A DNA stretch of 64,000 bases, taken from the NCBI GenBank assembly GCA_035610365.1, contig CM069432.1, positions 126,242,255 through 126,306,254 of the forward strand, given 5' to 3'. Each line of letters opens with the position of its first letter. Position 1 is the stretch's first letter. The notes beneath the pieces are model-generated. The model did not search any database. It was not told the origin of the DNA and saw nothing but the letters and a program-made list of their open reading frames with translations. The translations under genes and the position numbers were made by a program. The stretch comes from Aquatica leii. Taxonomy: Eukaryota > Arthropoda > Insecta > Coleoptera > Lampyridae. Positions 1 to 11,475 of the stretch are shown here, one piece after another.

Positions 1-2058
1 CTTAATACTAATGACGTTTTTTGCCTGATTGAGTTTATTAAATCTCCTCCTTAAGGAAACGTCGGCTACGACCATTGATGTATCGAAGTATTTTGATATT
101 CATTGCTTTGTTGAAGAAAAAGGATCAACGTTTTCATCGTTTCTTGCGAGGTGTTTGTAAAGTTAAAGTTTGTTCACATGTTGTATATACGTACTTAATG
201 TTTATTAATGTTCTTAATAACAGTTTGTAAGATACCTACAAGATGGTAGTCATCAATATTTGTCGTTACATAATCGTATTCAAATTAACAAAAAATAAAA
301 TTTTTCCTGTTTTACAAATGGCCGAAATGTGCGTCATCTTTTTATATACAGCTAATAATTGAGTTAACGATTTAGTGTAGTAGGTAGTCGAGAAAATCAA
401 CGTACTTAAATATTAAAGTAAAACTAAAATAAACAAACTCAACTGGAAACCACTGGAAACAAGTACTACAATAAAATAGTTCTCCTGAGCAAAACTGAAT
501 AAAATTTTGAATATATACTACATAATGATCAACTATTTGAGCATGTGCCCTTTCAGCCTCCCCTTGACGCCGTCACTAATCAGCATGTTTCCTATAATGG
601 GTCGAAAAGTTTTTCCTCAATCTATGAAATTTTACATTGATTTCTGCTATGGTTACTTGTCGATTTACTGCATGTAAAACTAATAGCTTCCAAAGTCTTG
701 TTACGGACATGTATATTTTTAAATATTTTACATTTCACTGAGTAAAGACATCAGTGTTGATGATTAACTTGCAAATTGATTTTTTAGTAACAATATGTAA
801 ACGATGATAGAAGTCTTGCAACTGTTGGAATCTTCTTGTTTAAAAACTGAACAATCAATACATCTGTCAGCAGTTTGTCAAATTTTGCTATCAGCCATGG
901 AACAGTGACTAGAAATTCACTTTTGCTTTATCATTTAGAGGAGGTTTTAAATAATTTACAAATGAACATAAAATATCATGTTTTACACGGTGGTAAATTT
1001 TCAAATAAAAAAATAATAAAATATTCTTTTTTCTGTAAAATTGAGCTTCGTGTCATACGGCTTTGAAATTAAATGTCAAAATTTTAGGAGAACTACGCAG
1101 ATAAGTTATTGCACCTGAACGTCCGTACTTTGGAGTTTTTCTTGTACTAAACTAATAGTCAAAAAAAAAAACCCAGAAGCTTAAAAACTTCTATGTTGGT
1201 CATCTAAAAATATTTATTATTATAATTAACAAACAATAAATACAATAAAACGGAATTGAAAAACTTGTCTTCTCTAAGTATATAATTTAATTAAACTACA
1301 ATTGTTTCGACTTTCGTACAAATACCTGAAGATGACTTAAATTGTATTAAAGTCAAAACAATCACGCTAAAAATTTATAAATGTGGATTTGGTTTTAGGA
1401 AGCATGACTAGTTGAACAATATATAAATAGCGTTTGTGTCAAAAAAAGTAAGTGAGATCTGAAAATATTAAATGTTTAAAAAAAATAAAAAACTACTACA
1501 AATATATCTCCTCCGATCTCCGAGGGAAAAAATATTGGAGGGTGCCAAATATTCTAAGTAAGCTTGTAAAAAAAATACACTAAATAACTTGTAATCTGCA
1601 GCAATAATAAATAACATTTTTTTGCTTGAAATCGTTTTATTGTCTCTCATAGTACTCGTTTTTAAGATTTATACACATTCATGCATGCGTTCGAACCAAT
1701 TACCAATTTGTTTCCCACAACCTCTGAAGGCAAACAAAATCGCTCTCACACTTTTTGTTCGACATTTGACATGGAAACCGTTTCTTTCTTTTTCGCTTTG
1801 ATTTTGCACCGTTATTAAAGAATTTAGTTCAACAGTAAAATTACATTGTAGCACCTGCTACTAGAAATATTAAATTACTTTCAGTTGATAATACCACAGA
1901 TAAATACGGTATAAAGACAACCGACCACATGCATTAAATTGGACGGTACCTCTCTGGCCGCCAAATGAAATTAGTTTGGTGGCAAGACACTTGTGAGATT
2001 GGCGCTGTAATAGCGCCACTCAAAGAATAGTCAGTAAATGAATTGTAGAAATTTTTTT
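1..2058. other. AT-rich stretch without a gene
   Basis: Every open frame here is under about 65 codons and has no recognisable protein motif. Two small structures stand out: an inverted motif at 1301-1362 (listed separately) and a short dyad near 2000-2020 where tggcgct is followed by agcgcca. Nothing else could be supported. Confidence 0.6.
1301..1362. repeat. Inverted motif with CTGAAGA core, possible Penelope-end or ribozyme remnant
   Basis: Left arm attgtttcgacttt (1301-1314) is answered by aaagtcaaaacaat (1349-1362). Between them lies CTGAAGA (1326-1332), followed by a potential stem (gactt at 1334-1338, aagtc at 1350-1354) and then AAAAC. The order CTGANGA, stem, GAAAC is that of a hammerhead core, but the G of GAAA is replaced here. 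It could be a decayed end of a Penelope-like element or a chance dyad. Confidence 0.25.
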
Positions 2059-2312
2059 AGCTATGGTTCATCTATTTGTTTGCAGATGGCTAAATATTTA
2101 GATGTATATTGTTATGATTAATGTGAAAGTCTTACCTATTTTATTTTTTATCTTGTTGTATTTGTTGATACAAAGATCACGTATTTTACCTAAGGTGCTT
2201 CAAGTTATAAAATTACAATTCTTACATAATTTAACAAGAATGTTAACATAAATGATATCTCAAATTAAATCTACGAAAGTTACACAAACATCAAAAAACG
2301 ATAAAAAATGGA
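2059..2312 (+). repeat. Dispersed repeat A, inverted partner at 12899-13143
   Basis: The sequence beginning agctatggttcatctat and containing cagatggctaaatattta matches the reverse complement of 12899-13143, with substitutions and indels throughout. It has no coding potential. It lies directly left of the foldback at 2336-3026, while its partner lies directly right of the CACTGG element, so A probably belongs to the same larger repeat family as those flanks. Confidence 0.6.
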
Positions 2313-2458
2313 TAATTATATAATCAATTTATTTTTATTGCATAATATTTACTTGTTCTTCACTTAGGAGGGACAAGAAAACCACTTTATACTATTTCTA
2401 AGGCTACTTCGTGCTACACGTGAGTACTTCATCAGGCCAAAAAATAGATTACAGTGGC

Positions 2459-2466
2459 ACTATCCA
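2459..2466. repeat. hAT target site duplication, left copy
   Basis: The 8-bp actatcca is repeated exactly at 2770-2777 on the far side of the MITE. Eight base pairs is the hallmark length for hAT insertions. Confidence 0.9.
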
Positions 2467-2769
2467 CAGGGCCGGATTTAGGGGAGGGCAAGCGGGGCTA
2501 CAGCCCCAGGGCCTCCACAAAAGAGGGGCCCCCACAATAGAGACTTCGGAAAAAAAAATTCAAATTCAGACTAGTAAACACCAGTAAACAACTTTTCCTT
2601 TCATATTTTATTCATTTAACATGAAATATTAACAAAAATCGTCGATCTATATTTGTTTACTCCAATCAGGCAATCAGTAAAATTCATTTTATTTGGAAAA
2701 TAATTTGGGGCTAAGGGGCCTCCACTCCTTTATTGCCCCGAGGCCTCCAGACCTTTAAATCCGGCCCTG
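2467..2769. mobile_element. hAT MITE with perfect 8-bp target duplication
   Basis: The ends are cagggccggattta at the left and taaatccggccctg at the right, perfect inverted repeats typical of hAT elements. An exact 8-bp duplication actatcca flanks it at 2459-2466 and 2770-2777. It is 303 bp long with no open frame, so it is non-autonomous. Both subterminal regions carry g/c-rich words (ggggcctcc, gaggcctcc). It has landed in the left arm of the foldback and is therefore younger than that structure. Confidence 0.93.
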
Positions 2770-2977
2770 ACTATCCAACAAATTCTGAACATGAGCAACT
2801 ACGTACTAACTTATACACGAAAAAAATCACTAAAAATAAAACATGAAATTGTCAATCAATAAAGATTTATTTAAATTTTAGTTAGTACGTAGTTGCTCAT
2901 GTTCAGGAATTGTTGTATAGTGTAATTTATTTGTTGACCTGATGAAGTACGAAACGTAGCTTTAGAAATAGTATAAA

Positions 2978-3654
2978 GTGGTTTTCTTACCCCTCCTAAG
3001 TGAATAACAAGTAAATATTGTGCAATAGATATAGAGGATTAAGAATTTTACCAGGTTTACTTTTATTGTTTGATTAAATTAAACTGAAATGTGTTGTGTG
3101 GCATTTCAACACTAATTAGTCAACCGAACATTATTTGAACAGTGAGTGATCATCTAACCACGATTTGACAGCGGCGTATGGGCCCGATGCGCACTGCCCG
3201 AGAACTGTGCACACAAAGGGGCCTGTAGGCCTATGACTGAAGAAACGACATTATAATTAAAATCTTATTTATTTTACTAGAAGTAAAAGTATATATTGCA
3301 CATACTCTATAACGTGAACTAATACAGACCAAGTTTCTAATAACACATAAAACAAGAAAACGTATTGTGACAGAAAAAGTAAATACTAATACAAATGCAG
3401 TGGAAGCTTCCTTAGTCAAATCTACAAAAAACTGAAATTCATTACTAGTAAAAGCGTTATAATAAAAAAAAAACACATATTTCTTAAAAATAATCATTTA
3501 TTATGTATAGAAAAATATTCTCTTATTTTTCTTTCTGTGTTCTGTTCTGTTACACCACTTTTATTTTTATATAAAATTTTCAAGTTAATTTTACAGCTGT
3601 GTAGATATGACTAGGCACATTTTCTCTTGATACAATAAAAGTTCTTATTTTTTC
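2978..3654 (+). repeat. Repeat C, left arm of an inverted pair 7 kb apart
   Basis: From gtggttttcttacccctc to aagttcttattttttc this sequence is the reverse complement of 10718-11443. Shared blocks include ggattaagaattttacc, acatttcagtttaattt on the opposite strand, and gatatgactaggcacat. Outside the two limits the sequences stop matching. It has no gene. The pair encloses about 7 kb holding a mariner pseudogene, a piggyBac element and a Tigger fragment. It could be a very long terminal inverted repeat or two independent copies in opposite orientation. Confidence 0.8.
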
Positions 3655-3839
3655 GATATATGATATTTCTTGAAATGTTGGCATGGAAGAGTTGCTGAAA
3701 GAGTTCAAATTATTTTTATTTATGACCCCCAAAACGAATGTGCTAGATTTTAATCATATGCATCTAGATAAGCATTACAGAGTTTGTACAAAAACTTAAT
3801 GACACGCGATCGGTAGTATATAAGAGAAGACATGGTAAC

Positions 3840-4685
3840 AAAGTGACAAATGAAATGGCTCAAATTGAGGTAATAAGCAATTAAGGCTTTGCTCCAGACT
3901 GCTGAAGCTACTGAGTGTTCATATTCAGCAGTTCGTACAGTTACAAAAGTTCATAAGTTGGTGAAGATGATTAAGAGGGATGAATAGTTTTGTGAGACTA
4001 TGTCGAATTTATTCACTGCAAGCCCAAACTTTGTAAAACATGTCTGCTTCAGTGATGAATGCAGCTTTACTTTACATGGGCCTGTTAATAAACACAATGC
4101 GCGTTACTAGAATGATAAGAACCCCCATTTTGTCAGAAAAGGTCATACTTCAAGCTTTCCAAAAACTGAACGTTTTTTCAGAAATTCTTGAGGATGCTGT
4201 CATTGGGCCCATATTCATAAATGAAACACTAACTAGTGACATTTATTTGAATATGTTAGATTCTTTAATAACCGTAGAAATAAAGAATCAGTATGATTTC
4301 AACAAGATGAAGCTTTTCTTTCAACAAGATAAAGCATCACCACATTATGTCTTAAACGTTGGTAATTAGCTTAGCAACCGATTGCCGAACCATTAGATTG
4401 GCAGACGTGGTGTAATTAAGTGGCCATCACGTTCACCAGACTTGATTTTTTTTCTCTGGGGTCATTTGAAATCAATGATATACAAAACACAGCCGGCTAA
4501 ACTGGAGGACTTACGACAACGAATTCTTGATGAATGCAGGCAAATTCCGAGAGAAACATTTCAAAAAATGAGACAAGAATTTGAAAACTGGATCTACTAC
4601 TGCTTTGAACAAAACGGTGCTCGTTTCAAGCATATCTTGTACGCTTTAACTGTTTTAAACGATAAGATTTGTATTTTTGAAGACA
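3840..4685 (+). pseudogene. Tc1/mariner-superfamily transposase pseudogene
   Basis: This is the remnant of a DDE transposase that would cut and paste its own element. The three catalytic blocks are visible in order. The first Asp block reads VCFSDECSFTLHGPVNKHNA from about 4042. The second, FFQQDKASPHY, has its Asp codon at 4328-4330. The third, PSRSPDLIFFLWGHLKS, has its Asp at 4439-4441. The tail LEDLRQRILDECRQI and YYCFEQNGARFKHI is typical of the family. The first block lies in a different frame from the other two. Stop codons interrupt the stretch between the second and third Asp, and the region before 4000 is also full of stops. The DNA-binding N-terminus could not be read confidently. 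No terminal inverted repeats were found. It is dead, and old compared with the element at 49.7 kb. Confidence 0.85.
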
Positions 4686-4725
4686 ATACATTTTTTCATT
4701 ATTTATGGTGTGTTTCTTTACTTAA

Positions 4726-6742
4726 ACCCTTAACGACGTTGGTGGGGTTATTCCTGAACCTATTACGTTTTAGGTTACTATTTTGTCGCTAGGGCTTTAT
4801 AGTACAGAACTGCCGCGTTGTGTAATCTTAGTTCTAGCTAAGCAGCGTTAGTGTACGAGTCGGCTGGGCGTTTTATCGAGTTGCGATATCCAGTGCGCTT
4901 ATGGTCTCATTTGACCCCGCCAGGGTAGTAGTATTACTATTAACTGTGATATGTTGTTAGATTTTGAGTATTTTTTTTTTTTATAACATTTACTGGAGTG
5001 TAATCGTATCTATGATTTAAAGAACAAAATAACATGAGTAGAAGAGAAGATCATGTTGGGCCTGATGATATATTAGACATTTTACATAAAATTTTTAACG
5101 TAAGTATAGTGTGTTCAGATTATTTAGAAAAAAAGCGACCATTATACTGACCCAGAAATCTTTGGTGACAATTCGGATGATGATCCTGATTATGTCCCAG
5201 AGTTAGATGTACAAAACGATAAAACTATTCATGAAGACGATCCTGGAAATAAAGTAGCTAAAAGGTGTGTAACAAAAAATATTTTGTCATCGAAATGGTG
5301 CTTGGATCCTCCTTCTGCATCAAGACCTCGTGTTCATAATACTGTTACCAAGGTTCTAGTTGTTGTAGAAAATGCACGTATAAACAAACCACAGACCCCA
5401 TTAGACTCATGGCGTTTAAATTTGCGTTCTGACTGTATGACAACAAAACGATCTACTAGCAGCCATTTCAAGCAATTCCAATTTGTTTGTCGAAAACTCA
5501 AAATCTAACTACTCATGTGGCGATTACATCACGGTTGATGAAATGCTGGTTCCTTTCAGAGGCAAATTTAAATATAAAGTCTATATGAAGAGTAGGTCTG
5601 CAAATCGTTCAGATTTTTATATTATCTGACGCAAAGATTAGCTACTTTGTCAATGGTTCGATTTACTGTGCAACCCAATATCCTAATCTCTACTAAAGCC
5701 CAACTTTGGAAGTTTTGAATCTTACTCAGCCTATTGTGATATCGAACAAGAACATCACAAAATATTATTTTTCATCTATTGACTTGAAACGAGCTCAAAG
5801 AACAAAGTCTTACCTATGTGGGGACTTTGAAATAAAACAAATTAGAAATACCAGAAAGCTACTTGCCTTCTAAATATAGAAAGGTGCATTCAACTAAATT
5901 TGCTTTTACCAATGATAAGCCTTGACTTTCTTATGTATTAAAATACAATAGGGCAGTTGTAGTAATACCTTCGATGCATCATAAAAAAGCAATTCTAGAA
6001 GACCGTAAGGATAAACTACAAATGTGATTAAGTTTTACAACATCACTGAAGTAGGAGTGGATGTATCAGACCAGAAATGTGCCCAATTTTCTATATCACG
6101 TCGCACGCAAAGTAATCTATGGCAGTTGGGTATGCTATAATGAACATTGCTAGGTCAAATCCTAATTACTTTAGGAAGAAGCCTAATCGACAAAAAACTA
6201 ACAAGACGAATGCTGGCGACTAATATACTTAAATAGCTGAAATCTACCATAAAACGAATATGCAACGTGGAAGATGAGCCTCAGCCACGTAGCAACCAAG
6301 AACCTCATCGACTGAAGAGACAAAGATGTCAGAAGTCGTTTGTGAAAGCTGCCAAAAATAAGAAAAGTAAATAAAATTACATTTTGTAAAATTTTTATAG
6401 TTAATATTTAACATGAAAATTTCAACAAATACGGTTTTAAAACTCATTTTAGATGGATAGGACCATGCCAGCAAGAGTGAAAAACAAGATCAATGTAAAG
6501 CTTTAATAAAAATCTTTTTATACTTTTGACACAAATATTCAAATTTAGGAAATTCGTATTTTATTTTATATTTCTAAGTTCTAATTATTTTATTTACCTT
6601 TAAAACATGTTTATTAGACTTGTATTAAATATAAAATAAATATTATACTTCGAAAATCAGGCTAAGTATTAATTAACCGTAAACAAAATTGGCCAAAAAC
6701 CCCGCCAGGGTTTGAAGGTAACTTAAATTGATAAGTTAACGG
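4726..6742 (+). mobile_element. piggyBac-type element, decayed
   Basis: TTAA target sites lie at 4722-4725 and 6743-6746. The terminal bases are related but not identical inverted sequences: acccttaacg at the left, and at the right the reverse complement of ccgttaact. A second inverted landmark, ccccgccagggt, appears in the same direction near both ends (4914-4925 and about 6700-6711). Total length is about 2.0 kb, slightly short for piggyBac. The left end directly abuts the C-terminus of the mariner pseudogene. The exact ends are inference because the terminal repeats have diverged. Confidence 0.65.
5035..6375 (+). pseudogene. piggyBac transposase pseudogene
   Basis: This is the remnant of a DDD transposase that targets TTAA. 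The start at 5035 gives MSRREDHVGPDDI, then an acidic stretch from about 5155 (DPEIFGDNSDDDPDYVPE), as in piggyBac N-termini. The diagnostic catalytic-domain block YITVDEMLVPFRGKFKYKVY starts near 5525. Further on, VDVSDQKCAQFSISRR (about 6055) matches the family's VDxxDQ block, and RLKRQRCQKS at about 6310 resembles the start of the Cys-rich tail. Many stops and frame changes separate these blocks, and part of the N-terminal half is missing. It is non-functional. Confidence 0.85.
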
Positions 6743-6746
6743 TTAA

Positions 6747-9700
6747 TTGAGGTGTAATTAGTTACATAGTTAAAGTTAAACTCGAAAAAGTGATTCAAAC
6801 ATTAGTTTAATCAAAACATTCATCTCATTAATACTTGACATTGCCAAGTGTTGATTCTATTAACAATGGGTGCTTAAAATAAAAAAGTAGCAAAGAAACA
6901 AATTTATCGCGAAAAAGTTTTCAATTGAACATAACGCTAGTACAACGTTTGGAATCAGTTATTACTAATTTTAGGTACATAAACGATGAGAATTAAGTAG
7001 TAAACCTCGTTTAAAACGATCAAATGTGAAAAATTTCATAAAACAAATACAGCGCATAGAATCATTTAATTTCAGTAGCAAAATCATGTGGTTTTTTTGT
7101 TTAGCTTAACTGATGTCAATCTGCACGAAGTAATTCAATATTTCGCTAAACTTTAATGTACTACACCTATTTTGATAAGAAAAATTATGCAAGCTGTTGC
7201 AACTTAAACACATATGAAATGCATGGGAGTATTATTTATATCAGATAAGGCACGTAAATTCGTAGAAACTCTCGGTTACATTAGCAAGATAATAATTTGA
7301 CTGCAAATTTGTTTATTTTTTCTTTTACACTTTTATTTTTACAACAAACGAAGTTTATTACAATTATTAACAAACAATTTTGAAAAATTTTGTACCAGCG
7401 TGATTCTGAAATTACAATTACTGGCAGTAAATTTCTGTTTTTTCATTTTTTTAAAAACATTACTTAGTTTATAGTTTAATAATAATTAATAATTTAATAA
7501 TATAATTTCCTTTTTATTTTTTTTTATGTTTTCATATCGATTTCGTGTTTTTGTTACATCTGATGGAGTTCAACTACGATATTTACCAAAATAGTACTCG
7601 ATTATTGACATAGCAGCGGTTCACTAAATTATGCGACAATTGTAGTGGTTAAAAAGGCTTAAAATTCGACTTCATGATGACTAGTCCGAGTTTAAGATGT
7701 AAACATAAGGCAAACAATAAGAATTTGTGTGTTCGTAGGTAGCGCATTGTGATTTTAGTTTTTATGATATAGTTACAGTAACTAAAATGTTATAATAAAA
7801 ATTGAATGAAGTACACTACAAGCAAAATTATTATTTTGCTTCTTTTCAAACTGGGATTAGGCTTACCAACATTTCCATCGTTTCGCTTTTTCAACAGTGA
7901 GAATTTGGTCATATTTAAACATAATTGTACAATACTATCAACCGTGATTTCTGCATTTTTCAAACAATAACTCCTTTTCTAATCAGTGGCGTAGCGCAGC
8001 GTTGGGAACTTTTCGAGGGCGGCAAAATGTTTATTTATCTTTCCATGTTTTTGTCGTATTTACTATTCAGACGATTAAAATGAGCACGAAACATTTAATT
8101 TTATTTAAGCCTGTTTCTTTAAATTGATGTGCTAGAAAACCATACCATAACGCTAATAAAAGTAATTTTATTTTGATTTGGTGGATTTGATCTTAAAATG
8201 CCATCCTGTACTTTGTGAACATCTAAAATGAGTAGTAAAGTTACTTATGTTATTATTGCAATTTTGAAGTTTTTTAACATATCATTAGACAAGTAAAAAA
8301 ACTCAGATATTACATATTTGATTATATTTGACGGCTTTTCGAATATTTCTCCCAAAAACCAAAACAAATTTTAAGATACATAGTGGTTGAAAATTAGAAA
8401 GTGAAGTAATGGTATCTTTTGTAGACTTAACTGAAATAAAAAATAAAACTGTTTTCGGAATTTTAAACATGATTTTAAGCAAGTTCAAAGCTGAGCAGTT
8501 CAGTAAAGAATAAAAGAAATAAAACCTAAAGTTGAGTTTGTACCTTGCTCAAACCATTCATTAAACCTGATGTGTTGTTATGCTGCCTCAGTTAATGCAT
8601 TGAATCATATTCAAATGATTGGTTCTTGTTTTTAAGAATGAATAAGTACCTACATACAGAGAAAAATAAATATTAATATTATTAATTCAATTATTACCTA
8701 TATTACAGCATAATTATTACATTTTCAATTATATCACTTTTGGTTTTCGAGTTATCTAAAAACATAATTGAATACTGTTTAAACTTTCCGAAATTAGCAC
8801 CTTTATGAGTTGTGCTGCATTGTGTTGCTTTCTTTTGAGCTGTATTATGCTGCTAATCGCAAATCTCCAACAGAACGCAAGATAATAATAGATAATAATA
8901 AAATAAAAAATTATACGTTTTGATAGTCCCGCCGTTTTGGAATTTTGAGGGTTTGTTTATTGTGCCATATTGTATTACATTTGTGCTGACTTGTTTCCAA
9001 AACACTACATCGATAATATCAATAATATTTGAAAACCCCAAATCAGAATTAAATAATGCTCCGCACTTTTGCCGGAACAAACACATTTTTTAGTAGCTAA
9101 ACGATAATGCTTGGTTTTCTTAGTTTTGAGTTTAACAATAAAACAGCTACAGTGTAACTATAGTTTTACCGGTTGAAAAAATGATCAATAAGGGCAAAAA
9201 TGAAAAAAGTTTGTTCTTAATCAATATAAAAAAACTGAGCATGTCTTTTTGCAAGGAATAGTTATTATAGTACAATCTGGCGTAACTGTTGTTATTCTAT
9301 TTCAATCCTTACAACTTTTATTACGTTGTTAGAGGTTTTGTTGTTGCGCTTAATTAAGCACACTGCTTACAAAGATTTTATAAAGCAGTTGTAGAAATAG
9401 TTATAATTTGTTGTTTTCTGTATGAAGGAAATAAAGAAAAAAATAGTGTGTGCTTACCAAAAAATAATTTTTATTTATTGTTCACATTGTTATTGATGTT
9501 ATCGATCTCTCGTCTTTGAAACAAGTTACTACAAATATAGAATAATATGGCACAATAAAGACCAAATCAAGATTCCAAATATGCGAGACTATTAAAAATG
9601 TTTTTTTTATTTTTTTGAATATGCTTACAGTTACATAGTTATGGTTAGCACCAGATTTGTTTTGGGAATCATAAATAAATTCAACTCTTTCAACAACTGA

Positions 9701-10340
9701 GTACACCATTTTCACCCGAACGTGTGCAGGTTTACTTTAAAACTGAATAATTGTTAAATGTATGCATAAGAAATAGTTTTTATTTTAGAAAATATTCCCT
9801 ATTTTGAACTTCTGTTTCTCGAATAATTCTTTAAATCTCTATCAATATATTCTTTAAATTTGTCCCCCTAACTCAATTTTTTCCGGAATTCGAACAAAAA
9901 TGGAACGATGCAAAATCCGTTGTTCTTCAATTCCCAAATCTTACTTAAATTAATTACAAAGCACGCTGAAGATGAACTTTTCTTGCAGATAAGATAAGGA
10001 TATTCTTTAAATGTTTATTGTTTTCCAAATAAATTATTGGCATTTAAATTAAAAAATCTTTTGGTGCAAAAGCAGTAAAGACATGTTTACTGTAAATAGT
10101 TTATTGCTAATTATTAGAAAAGCTAAAAATCCCAGATGCTTAAAAAATATAAAATCACTTGAAATAAACTACAAAAGTAACAACTAAGGATGACAGGTGA
10201 AATTAACTAAAAGTGATTTTTGAGCTTAGACAATACGATTTCTCGCTTTTCCTTTAATATGACCTTAGTCATCGATAGACTAGGTAATCATAAACAATTT
10301 CATACAACATTATAAAATAAGAATTGTCAAGATAATTTTA
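6747..10340. other. 3.6-kb AT-rich stretch without a gene
   Basis: Short open frames occur on both strands, but none has family motifs, coherent start context or codon bias. At 7984 a short GC-richer patch begins cagtggcgtagcgcagcg, which resembles the left end of hAT-type elements; no matching right end was seen. Nothing else could be supported. Confidence 0.6.
7984..8025 (+). repeat. Orphan hAT-like terminal sequence
   Basis: The sequence cagtggcgtagcgcagcg is more GC-rich than its surroundings and resembles the CAGTGGCG... starts of many hAT elements. No inverted partner and no 8-bp duplication were found, so this is either a solo remnant or coincidence. Confidence 0.3.
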
Positions 10341-10341
10341 G

Positions 10342-10700
10342 TTGATACGAAGAAAGATGCTCGCCACTAGCATAAATTTACTGAACGGCAAGAGAGATCT
10401 AAGCAAAATATGGAATATCAATGTAAAACATCAAACCATTATCAATTGCTTTCGAAACACAGTATTGTTACAAATGATTTGCAAGAAAGAAAAATCGTTT
10501 TTGATTGGGATGAAGATGGTTTGCTTCCACTATCTCAGTTAACATTATTTTGCGCTTCACATGCAATTTTAACAGATATCAACGATATGTCATTTGAAGA
10601 ATTTTGTACAATGGAACATTCCACAAAGGAAGAAATTTTGGAGAGCGTTATAAAAAATCAAATTCCTGAACAAGCAAATAGTGGATATTTTAATATTTAG
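10342..10700 (+). pseudogene. pogo/Tigger transposase C-terminal fragment
   Basis: The first frame (10342) reads INLLNGKRDLSKIWNINVKH and QTIINCFR, matching the 'W..V...TI.NCF+.AGF' segment that follows the DDE domain of Tigger/pogo transposases. The reading then continues in another frame (from 10410) with KHSIVTNDLQ, LPLSQLTLF, FEEFCTMEHSTKEEILESVI and ends NSGYFNI at 10700. An acidic tail with (T/S)xEEI is typical of these C-termini. The DNA-binding and catalytic parts are absent, and one frame change lies within. It directly abuts repeat C' at 10718, which may have truncated it or carried it along. Identification rests on motif memory rather than alignment. Confidence 0.55.
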
Positions 10701-10717
10701 AGAATGAAAGTAATATT

Positions 10718-11443
10718 GAAAAAATAAGAACTTTTATTGTATCAAGAGAAAATGTGCCTAGTCATATCTACACAGCTTTAAAATTAACTAAAAACCTTCA
10801 TAGAAAAATAAAAGTGGTGTAACAGAACAGAACACAGAAAGAAATAAGAGAATATTTTTCTATACATAAGAAGTAATTATTTTTGATAAATACGTGTTTT
10901 TTATTATAACATTTGATGAATTAAATTTTTTCAAAAGTTGACAAATTTTGTATAATTCGAAGTTTTAATTAATCCAAGTTTTTTTCAGTTTCTTGTAGAT
11001 TTGACTAAGAGAGTTTCCACTGTATTTGAATTCATATTTACTTTTTCTGTCACAATACGTTTTCTTGTTTTATGTGTTATTAGGAACTTGGTCTGTATAA
11101 GTTCACGTTATAGAGTATGTGCAATATATACTTTTACTTCTAGTAAAATAAATAGGATTTTACTTTTAATGTAGTTTTTTCGTTCATAGGCCTGCGGGCT
11201 CCCTTTGTGTGCAAAGTTCCCGGACAGTGCTCATCGGACCCATACGCCGCTGAGAAGTCGTGGTTAGATGATCACTCACTGTTCAAATAATGTTCGGTTG
11301 ACTAATTAGTGTTGGAATGCCACACAACACATTTCAGTTTAATTTAATCAAACAATAAAAGTAAACCTGGTAAAATTCTTAATCCTCTATATCTATTGCA
11401 CAATATTTACTTGTTCTTTACTTAGGAGGGGTAAGAAAACCAC
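10718..11443 (-). repeat. Repeat C', right arm of the inverted pair
   Basis: Reverse complement of 2978-3654, slightly longer through small insertions. Matching words include gtgcctagtcatatctac at 10754, cggttgactaattagtgt at 11293 and cttaggaggggtaagaaa at 11421. Divergence from the other arm is clear but modest. Confidence 0.8.
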
Positions 11444-11475
11444 TGCACTAGTCATAACAATGTTTGGTTAAATAA

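Larger units (their letters stand above)
2336..3026. repeat. Foldback element with hammerhead-like core in its right arm
   Basis: Left arm 2336-2811 (interrupted by a 303-bp hAT MITE) and right arm 2880-3026 are reverse complements, with a 68-bp spacer. Inner arms share gaacatgagcaactacgt and outer arms share aacaagtaaatatt. The right arm on the + strand holds CTGATGA (2939-2945), then AGTAC, then GAAAC (2951-2955), the order of a hammerhead ribozyme core with a minimal stem II. The left arm carries CTGATGA on the minus strand (2429-2435), but its GAAA region has drifted. Hammerhead motifs are known from the terminal repeats of Penelope-like elements; whether this is such an end is inference. 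A related sequence lies near 42.7-42.9 kb. Confidence 0.6.

Noticed and set aside
2978-11443. Polinton-type element because of long inverted repeats
   Set aside because: The enclosed 7 kb has only mariner, piggyBac and Tigger remnants; no gene typical of that group was seen.
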